A stretch of 5,067 nucleotides of DNA from an uncultured Erysipelotrichaceae bacterium (GTDB taxonomy: Bacteria; Bacillota_I; Bacilli_A; Erysipelotrichales; Erysipelotrichaceae), in the NCBI GenBank assembly GCA_902796465.1, contig CADBPK010000180.1:1-5067 (forward strand). The letters are read 5' to 3'. Positions 1-5,067 of this stretch are shown here, one piece after another. The notes beneath the pieces were generated by a model. It was not told where the DNA came from. It made no database searches and saw nothing but the letters and a program-made list of their open reading frames with translations. A program made the translations under genes and the position numbers. Positions within the stretch are counted from its first letter, which is position 1, and every line of letters begins with the position of its first letter.

Positions 1-528
1 CTGGACAGCGGCTGGCAGAATTTCATGAAAGAGCTGGATATCGATGTATTCTCTGCATCATCACTGCCGGGACACACGGACGAGATTATGCCCTATGGCG
101 TTTATCAGCTGGACGGGGATAAACTGATCAATCTGGCGGTTCCTGTCGTCAACTGGGGCAATTATTATGCAAAGCTTCTGGATGAACTCAGGGATGGCTG
201 GCAGAACCAGGGAAAGATGCCTGTCAGCTACTGGTGGGGCATGCGTTCCGAAGTTCTGGATGTACGTGTATCGGAACAGCTTCCGTATGCATCGGAAAAA
301 TTGATCGATCTTCTGAAAAAGGCGGTAGTGGAAGGGAACCTGGATCCGTTTGACGGTGAACTGCACAGCCATGAGGGCATGATCAAAGGCCGCTTTGATC
401 CGAAGCTTACCAATGAGGAGATCATCCGGATGAACTGGCTGAATGATAATGTGGTCGGCGTAATCCCGCAGATGAATGAACTGAACGAAACCGGCAAGAA
501 GCGGGTGGAAAAGAGCGCGGATGTATGA
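1..528 (+). CDS. BMP/PnrA-family substrate-binding-like protein, C-terminal part (5' truncated by window edge)
   Basis: The reading frame is open from base 1 to the TGA at 526-528, giving 175 visible residues. The ATG at 25 is unlikely to be the true start, because the eight codons before it (LDSGWQNF) read as continuous protein. The segment resembles the C-terminal lobe of BMP-family (PnrA/Med-like) binding proteins: a 'VVNWGNYYAKLL' helix region, a 'SYWWGMRSEVLDV' strand region, then 'LLKKAVVEGNLDPFDGEL', which matches the family's 'I..G...PF.G.L' ending. After that comes a tail containing 'IIRMNWLNDNVVGVIPQ'. Relatives in Bacillota bind nucleosides or act as ABC transporter receptors; some long versions carry an extra N-terminal domain. 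The signal peptide or lipobox that would decide between a surface and a cytoplasmic location lies outside the window. The gene overlaps the downstream phosphoesterase by 4 bases (ATGA). The family call is by recalled similarity, so the ligand is unknown. Confidence 0.68.
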   Translation: MDSGWQNFMKELDIDVFSASSLPGHTDEIMPYGVYQLDGDKLINLAVPVVNWGNYYAKLLDELRDGWQNQGKMPVSYWWGMRSEVLDVRVSEQLPYASEKLIDLLKKAVVEGNLDPFDGELHSHEGMIKGRFDPKLTNEEIIRMNWLNDNVVGVIPQMNELNETGKKRVEKSADV

Positions 529-1193
529 GACTGCTTGTTGTGGCGGATGAGCCGGAACTCCGGCTTTGGGACTATTATCAGCCCTCCCGGACAGAAGGTG
601 TCGATCTGATCCTCTCCTGCGGTGATCTTCCCCCGGAGTATCTGGAATTCCTGACGACTGTCGTCAACCGGCCGCTTCTGTTTGTACGCGGCAATCATGA
701 CGGTATCTATGACAGAAAATATCCTGAAGGATGCATCGATATCGATGACCAGGTTTATAACTACAACGGCCTGCGGATCCTTGGGCTCGGCGGATCAAAA
801 AGATACAGACCCGGAGCGGATATGTATACGGAAAAGGAAATGCAGAAGCGGATCCGCAAACTGAAAGGCACATTTCAGTTTACAAATGGATTTGATATTC
901 TTCTGACACACGCACCGGCGGAAGGATACGGGGATCTCGAAGACCTTCCGCATACCGGGTTTGCGTGTTTCAATGATCTGATGGAGACTTATCATCCCGC
1001 ATATATGTTCTTCGGTCATGTCCATGAGAGCTACGGCAATTTCACCCGTGCCTTTGAGCACACCTGCGGTACGAAGATCATGAATGGCTACGGATCCGTC
1101 ATGGTGGATATCGCTGAAAATGAATATCCGCCGGAAGGAAACACAGGAAGCTTCTTCTACGACTGGTACATTACAAAAAGAAAGCGCAGATAA
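525..1193 (+). CDS. Calcineurin-like metallophosphoesterase (YfcE-like fold)
   Basis: A 222-residue soluble protein carrying most of the metallophosphoesterase signature: SCGDL (D34), GNHD (N57, H58, D59), LLTHAP (H129) and FGHVH (H165, H167). These normally hold a two-metal centre that hydrolyses phosphomono- or phosphodiesters. The first motif is unusual. Families typically have D-x-H near the N-terminus, while here the segment reads VVADEPE, so D8 is kept but the histidine position is P10. I believe related Bacillota proteins share this acidic variant, so it may be a subfamily trait rather than damage. The start at 525 is set by the ATGA overlap with the upstream gene, with a weak purine-rich stretch (GGTGGAAAAGAG) before it. 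This suggests translational coupling to the BMP-like gene. The basic C-terminus (KRKRR) ends directly before the terminator hairpin. The substrate is unknown. Confidence 0.85.
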   Translation: MRLLVVADEPELRLWDYYQPSRTEGVDLILSCGDLPPEYLEFLTTVVNRPLLFVRGNHDGIYDRKYPEGCIDIDDQVYNYNGLRILGLGGSKRYRPGADMYTEKEMQKRIRKLKGTFQFTNGFDILLTHAPAEGYGDLEDLPHTGFACFNDLMETYHPAYMFFGHVHESYGNFTRAFEHTCGTKIMNGYGSVMVDIAENEYPPEGNTGSFFYDWYITKRKRR

Positions 1194-1226
1194 AAACAGC
1201 AGCGGTCATCAGACCGCTGCTTTCTG
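1194..1226. terminator. Bidirectional terminator between convergent genes
   Basis: A perfect 10-bp stem (AGCAGCGGTC at 1198-1207 with GACCGCTGCT at 1212-1221) encloses a 4-base loop. On the plus strand it is followed by a short T-rich run (TTTCT counting the last stem base). On the minus strand it is followed by G then TTTTT (from bases 1196-1192), which is the better U-tract. It lies directly after the phosphoesterase stop codon. On the other strand it contains the last codons and the stop codon of the VOC gene. Termination in both directions is inferred from this structure. Confidence 0.82.
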
Positions 1227-1580
1227 ATACTCCACAAGATATCCGTCGGGATCCAGCAGGAAGAAGGAAAAGACGGGGAAATCAGGATGATTTGAGGGTT
1301 CCTTGTATATCGTACAGCTGTCTTTCAGCCGTTCATACGCTTCCAGAACTTCTTCTTCCGATGCAAGATTGAGTGAAAGACATACACCCTGCGGACCGGA
1401 CAGCGGTTTTCTCCCGTCGACATACTGGCAGAAACCCCAGTATCCGTATCCGGTATCAAAGATGTATAAATTATCATTCTGCTTTTCTGCAACGTGCAGA
1501 TGCAGGATATCCCGGTAAAACGATACAGTCTTCCGGATATCGCTGCAAGGCAGAAAAACAACACTGCTGTCTGAGATCAT
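1209..1580 (-). CDS. VOC-superfamily protein (glyoxalase/bleomycin-resistance/dioxygenase fold)
   Basis: A 123-residue single-domain VOC protein. The N-terminal half has the typical pattern 'VVFLPCSDIRKTVSFYRDIL', a strand followed by the FY-containing helix. The C-terminal half ends in the characteristic 'FFLLDPDGYLVEYQ' (DPDGY at 110-114, E117). VOC proteins usually bind a divalent metal using His and Glu residues. Here E117 is present, but I see no histidine in the first strand where glyoxalase I and many dioxygenases have one, so the protein may be a binding or resistance-type member rather than a glyoxalase. An in-frame ATG lies 30 bases further upstream (1610), but the start at 1580 is preferred because AAGGAGGA sits 4 bases before it. 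The stop codon lies in the loop of the shared terminator. The gene is transcribed alone, convergent to the phosphoesterase and divergent from the PAP2 gene. The substrate cannot be inferred. Confidence 0.85.
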   Translation of the reverse strand: MISDSSVVFLPCSDIRKTVSFYRDILHLHVAEKQNDNLYIFDTGYGYWGFCQYVDGRKPLSGPQGVCLSLNLASEEEVLEAYERLKDSCTIYKEPSNHPDFPVFSFFLLDPDGYLVEYQKAAV

Positions 1581-1584
1581 AAAA

Positions 1585-1592
1585 TCCTCCTT
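1585..1592 (-). promoter_or_regulatory. Ribosome binding site that fixes the VOC start
   Basis: On the minus strand AAGGAGGA occurs 4 bases before the ATG at 1580-1578, near-perfect complementarity to the 16S rRNA 3' end. The alternative upstream ATG at 1610 would place this site inside the coding region, so the shorter protein is favoured. Confidence 0.85.
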
Positions 1593-1615
1593 GTATCTGT
1601 ATTGTCGCATGAATC

Positions 1616-1643
1616 ACATCCCGGCGGGAGATGTTCTTTTTTT
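1616..1643 (+). terminator. Terminator-like hairpin with T-tract upstream of the PAP2 gene
   Basis: ACATCCC (1616-1622) pairs with GGGAGATGT (1626/1627-1634) around loop GGCG, with one bulged A at 1629. It is followed by TTCTTTTTTT (1634-1643), the layout of an intrinsic terminator on the plus strand. No plus-strand gene lies directly upstream because the VOC gene is on the other strand. It could therefore block antisense or read-through transcripts, act as a leader element if the PAP2 transcript starts further upstream, or be chance. The stem is short (7 bp with a bulge). Confidence 0.35.
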
Positions 1644-1654
1644 CCCGGATAGGA

Positions 1655-1660
1655 TATGAT
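1655..1660 (+). promoter_or_regulatory. Candidate -10 element for the PAP2/HD operon
   Basis: TATGAT matches the sigma-A consensus TATAAT at 5 of 6 positions and lies 20 bases before the PAP2 ATG. No convincing -35 hexamer is seen about 17 bases upstream, where the T-tract of the hairpin lies. If used, the leader would be only about 10-15 bases, consistent with the poor ribosome binding site before the PAP2 gene. On the opposite strand TATTAT (1664-1659) could serve the divergent VOC gene, but no good -35 is seen there either. Confidence 0.35.
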
Positions 1661-1680
1661 AATAAAGATCGGATATTGTT

Positions 1681-2598
1681 ATGGATATAAGCGTATTGTT
1701 GTGGTTTCAGGGACTGCGTGAGCTGCTGGGAGAATTCTTTGAATTTGTATCAGTATATTTTTCGGATATCCTGGCTTACAGTTCCGTGCTGATACCGTTT
1801 CTTTTCTACTGGAATATCGATAAGGAAAAGGGAAGATTCATGATCCTTTCCCTGTGCGCGGGGATGTATCTGACGCATCTGCTCAAGCTGTTCTTTCATA
1901 TCCCGCGGCCATGGGTGAGGGATGCGCGGATCCAGCCGAGCAGGCAGGCGATCCACGGGGCATCAGGATACTCTTTTCCGAGCAGCCATACCGAGATAGC
2001 CGCTTCAAACTACAGTGCGCTGGGGACGGCAGTTCCGAAGTTCTGCAAAGTATGCATTGTGATGATCATTCTGACCGGTCTTTCCCGTATGTTTCTGGGT
2101 GTGCATACACCGCAGGATGTCCTGGCGGCCGTCTGTACTGCATTGTTCAGCGTCTTCTGCGCATATATCCTGGTTCTGAAATCAAAGAAAAACAAATATG
2201 ATGAACGTCTGCTGTGGGCAGGAGCGGTTCTGCTTGCGCTTGCCGGTGTGTTATATGCCCTGATGCGGCAGGCAGAGGGTGAGGATATTGTCAATGCGAT
2301 GCTGATCACGGGTGTTTTTGCGGGCGTATGTCCCGGCTTTCTTCTGGAAGAACGGTTTGTCGGATTTTCGCCGGAGGGAAGCAGGAAGGAAAAATGGATC
2401 CGCTTCCTGGCGGGAATTGCCGGGACCGCAGCGATCGCGCTGCCGCACAGGATCATTTCCGTGCCTTTCCTCCCGCAGGAATGGTTTGCGTTTATGAGCG
2501 GGTTTCTGGCAGTGCTGTTCGCGGTGCCGGTATATCCGTATATCCTGGTAAAGATACATGACAGAAAGAAAAAAGAGGAGGAGATATGGGAAGACTGA
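1681..2598 (+). CDS. PAP2-family membrane phosphatase with C-terminal membrane extension
   Basis: A 305-residue integral membrane protein carrying all three phosphatidic-acid-phosphatase motifs: K-x6-RP (K69, R76, P77), PSSH (P100-H103, a variant of PSGH) and SR-x5-H-x3-D (S135, R136, H142, D146). H142 is the expected nucleophile and H103 the expected acid. Such enzymes dephosphorylate lipid phosphates such as phosphatidate, phosphatidylglycerol phosphate or undecaprenyl diphosphate at the membrane. The core ends near residue 166. A further segment of about 130 residues holds roughly four more hydrophobic stretches (around 178-195, 203-222, 240-262, 268-290) and a strongly charged tail (HDRKKKEEEIWED). 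No strong ribosome binding site precedes the ATG at 1681, but no better start is seen and the N-terminus reads as family-like. It overlaps the HD-domain gene by 13 bases, so coupled translation is likely. The lipid substrate is not readable. Confidence 0.88.
   Translation: MDISVLLWFQGLRELLGEFFEFVSVYFSDILAYSSVLIPFLFYWNIDKEKGRFMILSLCAGMYLTHLLKLFFHIPRPWVRDARIQPSRQAIHGASGYSFPSSHTEIAASNYSALGTAVPKFCKVCIVMIILTGLSRMFLGVHTPQDVLAAVCTALFSVFCAYILVLKSKKNKYDERLLWAGAVLLALAGVLYALMRQAEGEDIVNAMLITGVFAGVCPGFLLEERFVGFSPEGSRKEKWIRFLAGIAGTAAIALPHRIISVPFLPQEWFAFMSGFLAVLFAVPVYPYILVKIHDRKKKEEEIWED
2576..2581 (+). promoter_or_regulatory. Ribosome binding site of the HD gene inside the PAP2 coding end
   Basis: AGGAGG lies 4 bases before the ATG at 2586 and is embedded in codons for the glutamate run (EEE) near the end of the PAP2 protein. 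It fixes the start of the overlapping HD gene. Confidence 0.8.
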
Positions 2599-3056
2599 AA
2601 GACCTGCGTAAGATCGTGGATCAGAAACTGAGCACAATGACGGATGAAGATAAGAGAAACTCTGCCGTGATCCATCTGAACGGGGTGTCGCTTGCAGCAG
2701 CGCTGCTGGCAAGGAAGCGTGGCCTGGACGATGAACTGGCATGCATGGCTGCGATGCTGCATGATATGCATGCATATTTATCAGGATCCTATGATGATCA
2801 CGCGCATAAAGGCGCTGTGCTGGCGGAAGAGATCCTGCATGAACTGAACGAGACAGATGAAGAAGAGAACAGGATCATCTGTTCCATGATCTGGCATCAT
2901 GATGACAAACATGTCATTGACAGTGAAATGGATGAACTGCTGAAAGACGCGGATGTCATCCATCATTGTTTTCATGATCTGTCCAAACCGGTCAAGGATA
3001 AGGAAAAGGCACGCTATGACAGCCTGTGCCGTGAATTTGGACTGAAGGAAGTATGA
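2586..3056 (+). CDS. HD-domain metal-dependent phosphohydrolase, YqeK-like ligand layout
   Basis: A 156-residue soluble HD-superfamily protein. The signature is visible in order: H30 in 'AVIHLNGVSLA', the doublet H59-D60 in 'AAMLHDMHAY', then H72/H74 in 'DDHAHKGA', H104/H105 in 'IWHHDDK', and D123 in 'DADVIHH'. H, HD and the distal D define the HD metal site. The extra histidines sit where binuclear HD enzymes such as YqeK (diadenosine tetraphosphate hydrolase) have theirs, so a two-metal phosphohydrolase is plausible. The size is somewhat below that of YqeK (about 190 residues) and I do not claim orthology. The C-terminal third is charged and helical. The gene overlaps the PAP2 gene by 13 bases and is followed within 2 bases by a terminator, so it is the last gene of that operon. 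The likely substrate is a nucleotide or another phosphate ester; the context suggests a link with membrane phosphate metabolism only by association. Confidence 0.85.
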   Translation: MGRLKDLRKIVDQKLSTMTDEDKRNSAVIHLNGVSLAAALLARKRGLDDELACMAAMLHDMHAYLSGSYDDHAHKGAVLAEEILHELNETDEEENRIICSMIWHHDDKHVIDSEMDELLKDADVIHHCFHDLSKPVKDKEKARYDSLCREFGLKEV

Positions 3057-3057
3057 G

Positions 3058-3089
3058 AAGGGATACGGATCTGCACCGTATTCTTTTTT
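3058..3089 (+). terminator. Intrinsic terminator after the PAP2/HD operon
   Basis: AAGGGATACGG (3058-3068) pairs with CCGTATTCTTT (3076-3086) around a 7-base loop. The central pairs are Watson-Crick and two are G-T wobbles. A run of six T residues (3084-3089) overlaps the end of the stem and is followed by ATA. It starts 2 bases after the HD stop codon. Confidence 0.8.
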
Positions 3090-3114
3090 ATACAGTATGA
3101 AACGGGACATTCTG

Positions 3115-3123
3115 TGATACGAT
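3115..3123 (+). promoter_or_regulatory. Candidate extended -10 promoter for the redox operon
   Basis: TG-A-TACGAT forms an extended -10 (TGnTAtaaT type, 4 of 6 in the hexamer) 40 bases before the reductase ATG. It lies between the upstream terminator and a strong ribosome binding site. No clear -35 hexamer is visible, which extended -10 promoters tolerate. Its placement in the only gap available supports it, but the match is modest. Confidence 0.35.
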
Positions 3124-3152
3124 GAATTCAGTACAGTAAAACAATAAGAAAC

Positions 3153-3160
3153 GGAGGAGG
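3153..3160 (+). promoter_or_regulatory. Ribosome binding site of the aldo/keto reductase gene
   Basis: GGAGGAGG occurs 3 bases before the ATG at 3164; pairing through GGAGG at 3153-3157 gives a normal 6-base spacing. This is a strong site and supports the chosen start. Confidence 0.8.
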
Positions 3161-3163
3161 AAC

Positions 3164-4279
3164 ATGAATTATTTCTGCAATGAAGAAATCGGCAAACTCG
3201 GTTTTGGATTAATGCGTCTTCCGAGAAACGCAGACGGCAGTATCAACACTGAACTTACCGCTGAGATGACAGACCGCTTTCTGGATGCCGGGCTGAAGTA
3301 TTTCGACACGGCATATGTCTATGAAGGCAGTGAGGAAGCAGCCAAGGAAGCGCTGGTAAAACGTCATCCGAGAGAAAGCTATTATCTGACATCCAAGCTG
3401 AACGCGAATGCAGCCAAGGATGAAGCGGATGCGAAGAACCAGATTTATGTTTCCCTGGAAAGGACCGGGGCAGGATATTTCGATTTTTATCTTCTGCATG
3501 CCCTGTCCAAAAACAATATCGGAAAATACGAAGAATACGGCTGCTGGGAGTACGTGAAGGAACTGAAAGAAAAAGGACTGATCCGCCATTACGGTTTTTC
3601 TTTCCATGATTCTGCGGAGGTACTGGATGAGATCCTGACAAAACATCCGGACGCGGAATTCGTGCAGCTCCAGATCAATTACGCGGACTGGGAAGATATG
3701 AATGTTGAAAGCAGAAAATGCTACGAAGTAGCCACAAAGCACGGCAAGCCGGTCGTTGTCATGGAACCGGTCAAGGGCGGAACACTGGCAGACCCGCCGG
3801 CATCTGTTAAGGAGATCCTGACAGCGGCGAATCCTTCCGCAAGCCCGGCTTCGTGGGCAATCCGTTTCGTGGCAAGTCTTGATAATGTCAGGATCGTCCT
3901 CTCCGGTATGAGCAATCTGGAACAGATGGAAGACAATCTGTCCTATATGAAGGAGTTCAAACCGCTGGATGAGGAAGAACAGAAGACGATCACGGCAGCA
4001 CAGGAAGCGCTGAGAAAAATTCCGCAGATCCCGTGTACAGCGTGCCGTTACTGCACAGGCGGATGCCCGATGCAGATCAACATCCCGGGTCTTTTCCGGA
4101 TTATGAACCGTGACCTGCTCTTCGGCAATCATGAGGATTCCAGAAGAAGATACCAGGATATGGTAAAGGACGGCGGCGCAGCCAGCACCTGCATCGGCTG
4201 TCTGCAGTGCGAAGGGGAATGCCCGCAGCACATTGAGATCACAGACTGGCTCGGAAAGATCGCAGAAGCGTTTGAATAA
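3164..4279 (+). CDS. Aldo/keto reductase with C-terminal 2x[4Fe-4S] ferredoxin-like domain
   Basis: A 371-residue cytoplasmic oxidoreductase. Residues 1 to about 265 form the aldo/keto reductase barrel, with the catalytic tetrad visible as D48 and Y53 in 'FDTAYVYEGSEE', K78 in 'LTSKLN' and H112 in 'YLLHAL'. 'GLIRHYGFSFH' and 'FVQLQINY' are further family segments. Residues about 285-371 add two complete C-x2-C-x2-C-x3-CP motifs (C291/C294/C297/C301 and C343/C346/C349/C353), expected to carry two 4Fe-4S clusters. This architecture is known as 'predicted oxidoreductase of the aldo/keto reductase family' (COG1453 type) and is common in anaerobes. It could join NAD(P)-dependent carbonyl reduction to ferredoxin-like electron transfer, but the substrate is unknown. 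It is the first gene of an operon with the cupin (26-base gap) and the iron-type alcohol dehydrogenase. Length and motifs are intact, with no sign of truncation. Confidence 0.92.
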   Translation: MNYFCNEEIGKLGFGLMRLPRNADGSINTELTAEMTDRFLDAGLKYFDTAYVYEGSEEAAKEALVKRHPRESYYLTSKLNANAAKDEADAKNQIYVSLERTGAGYFDFYLLHALSKNNIGKYEEYGCWEYVKELKEKGLIRHYGFSFHDSAEVLDEILTKHPDAEFVQLQINYADWEDMNVESRKCYEVATKHGKPVVVMEPVKGGTLADPPASVKEILTAANPSASPASWAIRFVASLDNVRIVLSGMSNLEQMEDNLSYMKEFKPLDEEEQKTITAAQEALRKIPQIPCTACRYCTGGCPMQINIPGLFRIMNRDLLFGNHEDSRRRYQDMVKDGGAASTCIGCLQCEGECPQHIEITDWLGKIAEAFE

Positions 4280-4305
4280 TATCCGTTGGATAACAGGAGG
4301 AAAAA

Positions 4306-4656
4306 ATGATCAGACATCAGAATGAATGCAGCGTCGAATACCGCGAACATATGCGTGACGGGGACGGAACCGTCCAGATCACAAACTTCATCCAGGGACA
4401 GGAAGAACTGAACGGGAAAGGCAGGCTGTTTGCCAGACTGCTTCTGAACCCGGGCTGCAGCATCGGCTATCATGTCCATGAAAAGGACGCAGAACTGTTC
4501 TATATTCTCAAAGGCACTGCGGAATACAGCGACAACGGCAAGATCCGCACTGTTACTGCCGGCGATGTGACGATCTGCCCGGTAGGCCAGGGTCACAGCA
4601 TTGCCAACAAGACAGAAGAACCGGTCGAGTTTATCGCCCTGATCCTGTTCGAATAA
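4306..4656 (+). CDS. Small single-domain cupin protein
   Basis: A 116-residue cytoplasmic cupin that fits both conserved cupin motifs almost exactly. Motif 1 is G50-x5-H56-x-H58-x4-E63-x6-G70. Motif 2 is G86-x5-P92-x-G94-x2-H97-x3-N101. The four metal ligands H56, H58, E63 and H97 are all present, so it should bind a divalent metal. Small cupins of this kind include isomerases, dioxygenases, sugar-binding proteins and proteins of unknown role; nothing in the sequence selects one. A strong AGGAGG (4295-4300) sits 5 bases before the start. The gene lies 26 bases after the reductase and 16 bases before the alcohol dehydrogenase, so it is probably co-transcribed with both and may act on, or sense, a metabolite of the same pathway. 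Confidence 0.88.
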   Translation: MIRHQNECSVEYREHMRDGDGTVQITNFIQGQEELNGKGRLFARLLLNPGCSIGYHVHEKDAELFYILKGTAEYSDNGKIRTVTAGDVTICPVGQGHSIANKTEEPVEFIALILFE

Positions 4657-4672
4657 ACGGGAGGAACGGCAG

Positions 4673-5067
4673 ATGAAATACTATATGCCTGTCATCGTCT
4701 ATGATGAGGCTGACTGCCTCAGTACATACGGCGCTGATATGAAATCCTGCGGAAAAAAAGCCCTGATCGTGACCGGCAGACATTCCGCTGAAAAAAGCGG
4801 GGCGCTTGCGGATGTGTGTGAAGCACTGAAGAAAAACGGTCAGAAGTACTGTGTTTTCAACGAAGTGGAAGAAAACCCGTCGGTGGAAACAGTCATGAAA
4901 GCCGCGCTGTACGGAAAAAAGGAAAAGGCAGATTTTGTGATCGGCATCGGCGGCGGGTCTCCTATGGACGCAGCCAAGGCGATCGCATTCCTGATGAAGC
5001 AGAAAAAGCCTTCCAGGGACACCTTGTACGATAAGAAGTATTCACCGGATGCACTGGATGTGATCGC
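4673..5067 (+). CDS. Iron-containing alcohol dehydrogenase, N-terminal part (3' truncated by window edge)
   Basis: The frame opens at the ATG at 4673 and stays open to the window end, giving 131 complete codons. The visible part has the nucleotide-binding half of the group III (iron-dependent) alcohol dehydrogenase family: 'KKALIVTGRHSAEKSG' (residues 28-43), 'FNEVEENPSVETV' (62-74) and the NAD(P)-binding 'GIGGGSPMDAAKAIA' (91-105, GGGS at 93-96). The metal-binding histidines of the C-terminal half lie outside the window. Family members interconvert alcohols and aldehydes or ketones, including butanol, 1,3-propanediol and lactaldehyde enzymes; the specific substrate is not readable here. GGGAGGA at 4659-4665 lies 7 bases before the start. 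With the preceding reductase and cupin it forms a probable redox operon. Confidence 0.9.
   Translation, partial: MKYYMPVIVYDEADCLSTYGADMKSCGKKALIVTGRHSAEKSGALADVCEALKKNGQKYCVFNEVEENPSVETVMKAALYGKKEKADFVIGIGGGSPMDAAKAIAFLMKQKKPSRDTLYDKKYSPDALDVI

Noticed and set aside
25..27. ATG as the start of the first gene.
   Set aside because: The frame is open through base 1 and the preceding residues look like continuous family sequence, so the gene is treated as truncated by the window edge.
734..747. Perfect 14-bp palindrome CATCGATATCGATG.
   Set aside because: It lies inside the phosphoesterase gene and is explained by the codons for alternating Ile and Asp; no regulatory position.
1581..1610. Longer VOC protein starting at the minus-strand ATG at 1610.
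   Set aside because: The strong AAGGAGGA site lies inside that extension and correctly positions the start at 1580; the extra ten residues do not look like VOC sequence.
2010..2775. Two long overlapping minus-strand open frames across the PAP2 and HD genes.
   Set aside because: They cover the well-supported PAP2 and HD genes, show no domain and have Arg/Ser/His-rich shadow-like composition.
2764..2777. Perfect 14-bp palindrome ATATGCATGCATAT.
   Set aside because: It falls in the HD gene just after the HD doublet, encoding residues around MHAY; probably a chance result of coding sequence.
3209..4231. A 340-codon open frame on the minus strand opposite the aldo/keto reductase gene.
   Set aside because: It is fully antisense to a gene with intact catalytic and cluster motifs, has a Cys/Arg/His-rich composition with no recognisable domain, and lacks a convincing ribosome binding site. 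It is a by-product of plus-strand codon use.

Overview
The window looks like ordinary chromosome from an anaerobic low-GC-lineage Gram-positive bacterium (Bacillota; a gut Clostridia or Erysipelotrichia type is my guess). The grounds are strong AGGAGG-type ribosome binding sites, tightly packed or overlapping genes, U-tract hairpin terminators, a cluster-bearing aldo/keto reductase and an iron-type alcohol dehydrogenase. Base composition is near 50% GC by eye. I see no tRNA, rRNA, CRISPR array, insertion sequence, integrase or phage gene.

Layout. (1) 1-1193, plus strand: the 3' end of a BMP/PnrA-type substrate-binding-like protein gene, overlapping by 4 bases a metallophosphoesterase gene. 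This unit ends at a perfect 10-bp hairpin that also serves as the terminator of the convergent VOC (glyoxalase-fold) gene on the minus strand (1209-1580). (2) 1581-1680: a divergent intergenic stretch holding the VOC ribosome binding site, a terminator-like hairpin and a likely -10 element. (3) 1681-3056, plus strand: a membrane PAP2 phosphatase gene overlapping by 13 bases an HD-domain metal-dependent phosphohydrolase gene, closed by a terminator at 3058-3089. (4) 3164-5067, plus strand: a new operon of an aldo/keto reductase with two C-terminal 4Fe-4S motifs, a small cupin, and the 5' part of an iron-containing alcohol dehydrogenase that runs off the window.

How the genes may work together. 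The first two plus-strand pairs are probably translationally coupled, and each includes a phosphoesterase or phosphohydrolase. The last operon joins two NAD(P)-type oxidoreductases with a small metal-binding cupin, which suggests carbonyl/alcohol redox chemistry; the substrate cannot be read from the sequence. Nothing here is clearly a new system. The best leads are the redox operon, the phosphoesterase lacking the usual first-motif histidine, the YqeK-like ligand layout of the HD protein, and the terminator that overlaps coding sequence.
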